A stretch of DNA of 64,000 nt from Siphonodentalium dalli. Its lineage: Eukaryota; Mollusca; Scaphopoda; Gadilida; Siphonodentaliidae. The notes under the pieces were generated by a model. The model searched no databases, was not told the origin of the DNA, and was given only the letters and a program-made list of their open reading frames with translations. The stretch lies in the NCBI GenBank assembly GCA_032622095.1, contig CP136063.1, positions 34,572,106-34,636,105 of the forward strand, in the 5' to 3' direction. Both the position numbers and the translations under genes were made by a program. Positions 56,951-64,000 of the stretch are shown piece by piece (within the stretch, counting starts at the first letter, position 1; the number at the start of each line of letters is the position of its first letter).

Positions 56951-57740
56951 TGTGTGCAATTACTAATTATCTTATAAATCGACAGTCTATATCAATCAGA
57001 TCGCATCTGAATCGAATTCCATTACGAAAATTTAACTGTAAATTATATAGTTCGTGATAACGTACCGATCGATAGGCCTATATTTCCACCCCGAACAAAG
57101 GAATTATTGGATTAACCGGCGTTTCAATATGTGGTTTCATTCGTCAGATCCTTCCACAGAACGATAGTTAATGTTCAACGTAGCCTACATGACAGCGGAC
57201 AGTTAGAATATGGACGATAATGTCATCATCATCAATAACTTAGGATTAGTTGTGATCACGAGTCTAAACACGTTTAGAACAAATTAAAAGAAAACCACGT
57301 AGCGAAAACATCAATGTGTCAATGTAATATAACACGGTAAACGAGCAAAAACGCTACTATTGTATTAAAGTTCTCACATATAAAAATAAAAATAACTCAG
57401 ATTTGTTCCGATCATGATGGATTCATGATGGGGTGGCGGAAATGGAAATACCATGTACGTGATGTCTCTGCGATTTGATTTTAAAATGTGCTATCCACTG
57501 GTAGGCACATATGCCTAAATGCAACACCGGGGAGATCATTTGTTTCGATAATACATGGACTACATTATCATTCATTGAACACAAATTAGGTACCGGTAAG
57601 CCTTTAATACTTTTATTTCAAAACATAACTGTGATTAACACGAATGTAATGGTGTATGTACACTTTGTTGTCAGTTTGTTGCGTATTATATAGAGATACA
57701 ATATTGTCATATGTACACCCAATGTAGATATTAATAGTGA
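56951..57740. other. 5' flank of the zinc-finger gene
   Basis: Should contain its promoter (gene reads leftward). No clear TATA box or repeat; one weak ORF at 57511. No upstream exon could be identified. Confidence 0.4.
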
Positions 57741-58840
57741 AGCCAAGACATAATGCCACCTTCCTATGGCAAAATTGGAACTTCTCGTCTAAGATGGTCA
57801 CCAAAATGGTCACCGGAAGTGGAAAATATGATTATTTCCACTAATATCTTCTAGATCAGTTTCTGCTGCTTGGAACCGATTAAAAATTGCGATTATAATT
57901 TCTATTTTCCATGTTAACTGATTATTGTAGTAATGAAATATGCCATTATGTGGGTCCCAGTTCCTTCCGATGATCAATCCCTCAAAATCGATTTGACAGG
58001 TATAACATTTCATCAAAAACCACCATTGGGATTCTAGTCATATATCAAAAAGAAATGAGCACAACTGCGCAATGTAAATGAGGCGTACCATTACTTTATA
58101 ACAACACACTAAGTGTTATTTTCACTAAATCCAGCATTATGATTGGTCGGCGCCCACGTGGCTAGTTGCAGTTATTTCTCGGTGAATGCGCAACAGCGTA
58201 TAACTGCAAGCTCATAACATCGATACGTCATTTGGGTTTGGAAAGACGAACGCGTAATGTTTTGGGCGCATTTGGATTCGCGCAGGATTGACTTAATAAA
58301 TCATCGGGTTTCAATTGTTCCTGTTCACTTTTGCCAGGCTTGTTTTGTCACGATACACTTTTCGATTTAAATACATTTACAAAAGTGGCATTTTCGCTAA
58401 ATGTATATAAATATAAGGATTAACTGTCACGTGGACTGTTTTTATGGAGATGTAACCGTGAGGTAAGTGGTCATAACTTGTATGTAAAAACCCTTCGGGT
58501 TTTACACAAGTTATGACCACTTACCTCACGGTTACATCTCCATAAAAAACAGTCCACATGGCAGTTAATCCTTATATAACAACTCCAACTCAATGGAATC
58601 GAAATTGTCACTTTGGCTCAGAATGGCGGCCAAATGATGGGAAATAGTAGATATAGCCCCAGTTTGCGCCACAATCACTTACACATTGATGAATAAATGT
58701 TAACAACCAGAGAGTGGCTGTATGGCCATATCGGGAGTGAATATAAATACAGGGAGTTATTGTATGATCATGAATGGCGTGAATAGGTATGCAATGGGTG
58801 AATATATGGCCATGGGTGGGGTGTCCATAATGACATTCAT
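57741..58840. repeat. Copy of the foldback-arm repeat of 33 kb, split by an insertion
   Basis: 57741-58105 matches 33115-33490 (GGAAGTGGAAA, TAATATCTTCTA, CATGTTAACTGAT, GGGTCCCAG); 58575-58840 continues with 33495-33740 (AACTCAATGGAATCGAAATTGTCAC). A hairpin-bearing insertion lies between. The 33-kb copy shows the uninterrupted site. Confidence 0.75.
58106..58574. mobile_element. 469-bp insertion with terminal hairpin and 9-bp duplication
   Basis: Exact 9-bp flanks TATAACAAC (58097-58105 and 58575-58583). The right third (58414-58574) is a near-perfect hairpin, arms about 75 bases, with AAAACCCTTCGGGTTTT at its tip. The left part is non-coding. Design and duplication length resemble the 7187-7750 insertion; a Mutator-like origin is possible. 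Confidence 0.8.
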
Positions 58841-58872
58841 ATCACCAGGATATATTGAATTAGCTTAATTAA

Positions 58873-58933
58873 TATAATCTATATATATATATCTATATCT
58901 ATATATATCTATATATATATATATATATATATA
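58873..58933. repeat. TA/TATC microsatellite
   Basis: Alternating TA with occasional TC steps, about 60 bp. Confidence 0.95.
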
Positions 58934-59725
58934 CAAACGAGAGGCCGATGACGATCGGCCGATGTTAACCCATCCCTTGGCGATAGTAAATTACTATGAT
59001 CGGAATCATAAATGAGAGTTTTGGTGTTGAATTATAGAGTATACTGTTAAGTACAATTATAGACAAATGTGCATAACATAATTATTGAAATGTATGGGTC
59101 GCTCGCTTTTATTATAAGAGAATGCACTGGTACATGATTTGTAATGCTGCACCGCCACAGCCTTGGGTTAAATGTGAAAGGTAACCTGGACATGGAATAC
59201 TTGGGTTAATAGAGTCCAATTTAAGTTTACAATGGTCTACATTGATAATGTATCAAATTCTACCAACAATATAGATCAAGATAACCCACCTCACTGCTGA
59301 CCCATTAAAATCAATTATATAGCAGAGCTGTCACCAAATCACAGGAATTGTTTATGTTGAAAGCTGGCATCTCCATTAAACCAATAATATTTATAATGAC
59401 CTCAGACCATCTGTATAGTGATATCTTCAGCTGTGCAAGGCAGCACAGATGTTCAAGTCTACTGTTAATATCATGTGATGTGTATTGTTGAATCTTTATT
59501 TTAATTTAGATACCATAGCTTTCTTTGTCAGATTATCTGCACATTGGCATAAGAGACATCAGTAAATAATATAGCATTATCAATAGCTAAGTAGTCCAAA
59601 GGCATGGGATGGAATGAGTGAATTGGATTTAATGTCGCCCCAAACAAATTTACCAGTACATAACACAAAATTTGAACAAATTTGATGTGGTGACTCGGGG
59701 TACCCTTAGCAGAGTTATAATTTTG
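58934..59725. other. Unassigned sequence
   Basis: Only a short match to MITE family B (TTATAAGAGAATGCACTGG near 59115). No gene. Confidence 0.4.
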
Positions 59726-60248
59726 TTAAAGGTGGATTATCTCTTTGTAAACATGTATTATATAGTTACCAGGGTATAAAACATTAGATCTGAATCGAAG
59801 ACTCCTGTTCCGAAATGCTTCTATCAGTTAATATTAATTTTATTTCGAATATTTTCTGGTCTAAAAAGGTGTGGTTGCTTATCTAACGCACAATAGTGGT
59901 TACTGTTTACAGAGACCAGAAATTTTATTGTGTAATTTTGTCACAAATAAACGTTAATTATACTCATTGTCGCTTATACTTATGGAATAAAACAATACAA
60001 CCAATCAATCTGGGACATTTGACGTTCGGTACGAAGCCATATGAATGGCCTAATGCTCTATATCGCTATATCACCCGAATGGACTGTTCTAAAAATAGAC
60101 AAACAAACGGTCCCGATAAAATATTCGAAATAAAATCAATATTAATTGATGGAAGTTTTTCCGGACAGGAGTCTTCAGTTCATATTTAATATTTTATATC
60201 CACGCAACTATTTCAAATTTGTTATTTAAAGAGATAATCCATCTTTAA
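59726..60248 (+). mobile_element. MITE family A, copy 7 (complete)
   Basis: 523 bp, TTAAAGGTGGATTATCTC to CCATCTTTAA, perfect TTAA at both edges. Its short plus-strand ORF is shared with other copies by descent and is not a gene. Confidence 0.9.
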
Positions 60249-60369
60249 CTTAAAAAAAATATATTTTAATTATTTAAAAAAATAAATTTAATATTATTAT
60301 TTTATTTTTTTTTGTTAAATTGAGCAAGGAATTCAATCTAATTTTTTTTTTTTTTAAGAATGAATATTT

Positions 60370-60606
60370 TTTTCGAAAAAGGGCCATAACTCAATTAGAA
60401 ATAGTCGGATCAAACTCATATTCGAACTCGACCGTCTTTTGTGCTGATAAATTCATATACAAAATTTGGTTACAATCAGATAGAAAATATTTCAATTATT
60501 GCACCATGCATAAAGTGTCTACGGACGGGCGGACTAACGACAAGTGGTAAATCCGGACAACAACACTATGTTTACCATACTATGGTATGGGCAAACATAA
60601 AGAGTA
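60370..60606. repeat. AAAAGGGCCATAACTC repeat copy
   Basis: Contains CGAAAAAGGGCCATAACTCA, a TCGAACTCGACCGTC block and ACGGACGGGCGGAC, as in the repeats at 8.4-8.9 and 14.1-14.4 kb. Confidence 0.7.
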
Positions 60607-61420
60607 CAATTGATTGATTGATTGGGGTTTAACGTCGTTTTAGCAAAACAGACATATCACGACGAGAAGAAACAGATTATCGAAATCGAGTGAAGCAAAA
60701 AGTACGATATGCCTGTCATGTGTTAAAGGTACTCAATCCGATAAAACTCCTCTCAATTACTATTTCAATGGCTTCGGGGGTCAAAAATATTTGATTCGAG
60801 TCGAGGAAGTCACACATCAAAGCTCAGATTTGTTAGATATCGATTTTAGAAATCTATTATTTTTCATTATCGGGAATTCTTTCTGGCCCAGAAGACAGTC
60901 AAAATTTCGTTATTATTACCACTTGATTATAGAGTTATCCATCCTTGTCTGTTTGAATAGAGTTTTGGCGTAAAATCTCGAGCAGGTTACCAAATTGACG
61001 GCAGTTATTAGTACTTATCTCGAGCAATTAACAAATTTCAAAAATCAATATCTAATAACTCTGAGCTTTGTTTGATGGGTTCCTCGACTCGAATCAAATA
61101 TTGTTTATCCCCAAAGCCAAAGAAATAGTAATATAGGACCCTCTGATCGGATTGTTGTTGTTGGAATCTGTTGAGACGGGGACCCTCTTTACGGATTGAG
61201 TACCTTTAATAGCGAACAAAGGGGCTGCACCTTTGTGCAGGGGCCCACCGAATAAACGCTGTTTGAAGGGAGCCTGTTTCAGCTAGCAAGCCAATAAAGG
61301 CAATTTACCTTTACCTTCTCTCTACATCCCTCCTGTATCAGGAGAACCGTCCTTATGGGCGGACGTAACCACGTCTTCTTGAGCACATAGGTTTGATATG
61401 TGTATACATGTATATATTCA
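60607..61420 (+). repeat. SINE-like GGTTTAACGTCG repeat split by MITE G
   Basis: TGATTGATTGATTGGGGTTT then AACGTCGTTTTAGC starts near 60609; it resumes after 61209 with GGGGCTGCACC... and 'GAGAACCGTCCTTATGGGCGG'. GGTTTAACG(C/T)CG openings mark a common mollusc dispersed repeat (from memory). The split is caused by a TTAA-flanked MITE. Confidence 0.5.
60723..61209. mobile_element. MITE family G (TTAAAGGTACTCAATCCG ends)
   Basis: 487 bp; TTAAAGGTACTCAATCCG at the left faces its inverted CGGATTGAGTACCTTTAA at the right (with a short interruption), TTAA at both edges. The inverted similarity extends inwards about 130 bases (TTTGATTCGAGTCGAGGAA and its complement). Non-coding. Confidence 0.85.
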
Positions 61421-61473
61421 GTCTGCAATAAGTATAGTTATCTACAAGTAGTGTCGATTCTAACTTGTGGCTG

Positions 61474-63331
61474 TCACTGAGTGCCAGCGTCCACTGGCGG
61501 AGCTCTTAGACAAGTTTTCTTCTTGGACAGGATACGGAGACGAGCATGGTGTAGTTGGTAACACAAACCTCTGGTGATGGATTCAATTTTCAGCATGCAG
61601 TACTTTGGGATATCGAATGCTGAGCAGTCAAGTATCATTTTCAAAAGGTAATGGTTTTGTATATTGAGGTTCAATCCAGCTTGGGTCAGAGTTTCTTTTA
61701 TGGCTGTTATGAAGCGGCTTCTTACAGCATGGAGACTTTCGCAGGTTACAATGAAGTGAAGTGTGTCCTCAGATTCTTTGTTGCAGAGTTGACAGATGTC
61801 AGTAGTAGTAGATTCAAATTTAGCTTTATGTCTCTGTAAAATATATGTGCCTGTTGACATTTTCATTTTTCGGATCCGCAAGCTTCCCAGATTTGGTGTA
61901 CATGGCCAGGGGTAGTGTCTTGTAGATTCAATTGTGTTAGGGTCAATTTATCCATGGCTTCCCGTTTAAGGCTCCCCAACCAGTGTTTTCTATAGCTGTG
62001 TCCACTATTTTCTTCCAGAGACGTTTCGGTGGTGGGAAGGCTACCAGACCGTGAGTAGATGGCAGGTCATATAGTTCGATGAGGCGGGTGACCTTTGTGA
62101 ACCAGCTGTTTGATGTGTCGCCTTTGGTCGCAACTTGTCTGGCAGCAAGCTGACATTCCACAGAGCCTTCGTTATGAACAATATTCCCAAATGTTTTAAG
62201 CGTCCTTTTGTGGATTTCTCCTTCTATCGGTATAAGACCCAGCATAAGCAGAGATGCACAGTTAGCTGTTCTTGTTGGAAGATGTTGTAGGCGTTTGACA
62301 GTCTATGTATAGAAAGTTTCCAATTGTTGCATATCCTTTTTGTTTAGATTTATTACGTCTAGGCCGTACAGTAATCGAGGGAGAATGTAGCAGCGTAAGA
62401 GGTGTGCCGAAACTTTTGGATTGAGACCATTCATGCCGTGAAAACCAGCACCTATGAGGGCATATGAGCATCGTCTAGCCGTGGAGATGCGTGCTTGTGC
62501 CACCAGGCTTGTGTTGTGCTTAGGTGAACCGTCACGTGTGATGCCGAGGTCAGTAGCTTTGTTCACAGTCTGCATTCGGTGGTTGCTTAGAGTCCAAGTA
62601 TGTGCTCGCTGATAAGGTATCGTAAACGGTTGGCATAGTCCATTAGGATGTTAAGCATGACTTGTAGTTCGTTGGGGTCGTGTGAGACGAGGGTAACATC
62701 ATCAGCAACAGTAGGTGCCGCAGAAGACAGACAATTCGCGATCCAAGACTGTTTTTGTCATATTGGTTCAGCAGACCATTAACAAAGACCTTATAGGCAG
62801 AAGGTGACCATACGTCCCCTTGTCGGACACCTTGGCGTTCCATAAATTGTTGTGATTTCATTCCATTCCAATTCACAGTGGAGTATAGGTTTGAGTACCA
62901 GTCCTTAAAGAGGAGCCAGTTGTCTCCGGATATTCCTGCTTTGTAGAGTTCTCTTAGAAGACCGGGGTGCCAGACTACATCAAAGGCTTTTTAGCATCCA
63001 TAAACGCTATATATAGTGGCTTCTTCTGCTCCTTAGCCTCGTTTATTAGTTCAGTTATTATGAGAGCAGCAGCGGTCGGTGATTCCCCCTCAGTAAACCC
63101 TATCTGGAGGGGTGACTAATGTTTTACTGCATTGGTGTTTCTCAGTAGGTGGAGCTTCTCGACGGTCTTTCCAATTATGTTGGTTATCGTTATTTTCCTG
63201 TATGAGTTTAGGTCATCTTTCGGTTTGCCACCTTTCTTATATATCACACCGACCATTCGAAAACGCGCATCTGTGTTGCCAACCGCGCTTCTACGACGAT
63301 ACAACCGCGCATCTCTAGTTTTATGTTGCAA
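61474..63331 (-). pseudogene. Decayed non-LTR reverse transcriptase (LINE 3, minus strand)
   Basis: Reads right to left in at least four frames: VIYKKGGKPKDDLNSYRKIT near 63255-63180; motif A AFMDAKKAFDVVW near 62960-63015 (a one-base indel within); GVRQGDVWSPSAY near 62790-62830; an intact VADD catalytic box at about 62688-62699; thumb segments; and a C-terminal CX2CX8HX4C knuckle (CQLCNKESEDTLHFIVTC) near 61765-61800; stop at 61474. No endonuclease. The knuckle spacing and YRKIT wording match LINE 1 at 1.8-4 kb, so both may belong to one clade. Many frameshifts mark it as old. Confidence 0.85.
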
Positions 63332-63597
63332 TTTCTGGTCACGAAAAACAGAAAAATACGGTTATAAATTAATTTTGACAGAATGGAACGGTTGGTATAG
63401 TAGAAGTTACATTCGCTCAAAACCTCGATATTTGCCGGGTTGAATTCGATACAATTGTGTATATTTCGTTAAAGCATTGAGGTAGAAATAGGCTGCAGAA
63501 ACAGCCCGGGGTCCTAAGTTTGGCACATATTTTTTCACAATGTATCGGCATTCAGCAACACGATTGAGTATTTTCTCGTCGATTTTTTCGGATTCCT
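63332..63597. other. Unassigned sequence
   Basis: Between the LINE 3 break and the terminal ORF; nothing recognised. Confidence 0.35.
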
Positions 63598-63996
63598 TTA
63601 GTCAAATGTTCCTGCAATCACCTTACGTTGAAATTTGGGTTCATCCTGTAGCCAATGTCCATAAAATGAGTCGATTTCGGAAGTAGGTATATCGAAAAAT
63701 ATACGACAGTGCTTCTTTGTGACCAACAACCAACCATCTATGTTGCCGAATTCCCGTCTGATTATAACTAAACTAAATATCGCGTGTATATGTGTCCGAA
63801 TCGATGTCCAGAGGAGACTATTTCGTTTCCTGAACGAGATGTAGTCAAATTCGTCTCTGCTCGTGCTCAACTGACACATTCGACAAGTTATGTTATTCAA
63901 ATCAGCTGATAAAATAGTCCCATATGCAATTGAATGTTGTAGCATGATATACTTGATAATGAGCTTGTTGTCCAGTGTAGATGGGGTCGCATGCAT
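63598..63996 (-). CDS. Unrecognised ORF, possibly partial at the window edge
   Basis: 132 codons on the minus strand from ATG at 63996, but the frame is still open at the window edge, so it may be the end of a longer coding region. It contains a CxxC pair (TCRMCQLSTSRDEF) followed by WTSIRTHIHAIF and an aromatic C-terminus. No domain recognised. Possibilities are a mobile-element protein or a host exon; chance is also possible at this length. Confidence 0.3.
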   Translation of the reverse strand: MHATPSTLDNKLIIKYIMLQHSIAYGTILSADLNNITCRMCQLSTSRDEFDYISFRKRNSLLWTSIRTHIHAIFSLVIIRREFGNIDGWLLVTKKHCRIFFDIPTSEIDSFYGHWLQDEPKFQRKVIAGTFD

Positions 63997-64000
63997 GGTT

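Noticed and set aside
56951-56959. Zinc-finger ORF start at 56959
   Set aside because: The codon there is TTG; the first ATG in frame is at 56950, so the eukaryotic start was placed there.
58097-58583. Helitron (3' hairpin)
   Set aside because: The hairpin is far longer than a Helitron 3' hairpin, there is a 9-bp target duplication, and no CTRR end or A/T insertion point is seen.
59896-60189. 97-codon ORF, with a similar ORF at 37557-37817 and 47216-47425
   Set aside because: The similarity reflects shared MITE A sequence; the frame is broken in other copies and no coding constraint is visible.

Overview
This is a eukaryotic (animal) nuclear window. It is AT-rich and dominated by transposable elements and satellite DNA, with only two convincing intact host genes. 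Several signs point to a mollusc, probably a bivalve, although no single one proves it. There are scattered repeats carrying the 'AAGGGCCATAACTC' phrase, a 'GGTTTAACGTCG' SINE-like repeat, many short elements with terminal inverted repeats (TIRs), and an intronless, divergent Cys-loop receptor of the kind that is expanded in molluscs. Nothing prokaryotic is present (no operons, no CRISPR). No rRNA or tRNA gene was recognised.

Layout. 1-4.1 kb: an end copy of MITE family A, then a frameshifted, 5'-truncated LINE reverse transcriptase on the minus strand. 4.5-6.6 kb: a six-copy array of CACGTG E-boxes, followed by the intact single-exon nicotinic-receptor-like gene (5315-6568), with a palindromic MITE 20 bp after its stop codon. 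7-15.7 kb: a 43-bp tandem array split by a hairpin-bearing insertion, a 2.8-kb satellite of 40-bp units with higher-order structure, and three or four further TIR elements. 15.7-19.4 kb: mostly unique or unassigned sequence with small arrays. 19.4-23.9 kb: a LINE whose coding region is interrupted by a second LINE with an intact 684-codon RT ORF; the 11-bp target-site duplication is perfect. 24.4-27.1 kb: a satellite of 35-bp units. 27.3-47.7 kb: nested MITEs, hAT-type elements with 8-bp duplications, foldback elements, a mariner-type mini-palindrome, palindromic CTTAAG clusters, and a decayed C2H2 zinc-finger exon at 44.5 kb. 47.9-54.5 kb: a roughly 6-kb element with arms of more than 1 kb, inserted inside a MITE A copy. 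55.1-56.95 kb: a C2H2 zinc-finger gene with 14 fingers on the minus strand. Its 3' end decays into broken fingers and then into a 30-bp repeat made from the finger linker that creates perfect CRE sites. 57-64 kb: more nested insertions, a SINE-like repeat interrupted by a MITE, a third decayed LINE, and an unassigned partial ORF at the right edge.

How the parts relate. The window reads as successive layers of insertion. LINE into LINE, LINE into hAT, hAT into MITE A, a 6-kb element into MITE A, a mariner MITE into a tandem repeat, and a MITE into a SINE can all be ordered because target duplications or empty sister repeats are visible. The host genes (receptor and zinc-finger protein) show no functional link to one another. 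The best candidates for undescribed entities are the 6-kb long-armed element with exon-like ORFs in its centre, the set of four unrelated MITE families sharing a TTAAAGG end, the linker-derived CRE array, and the E-box array upstream of the receptor. All family assignments come from reading the sequence and were not checked by database search.
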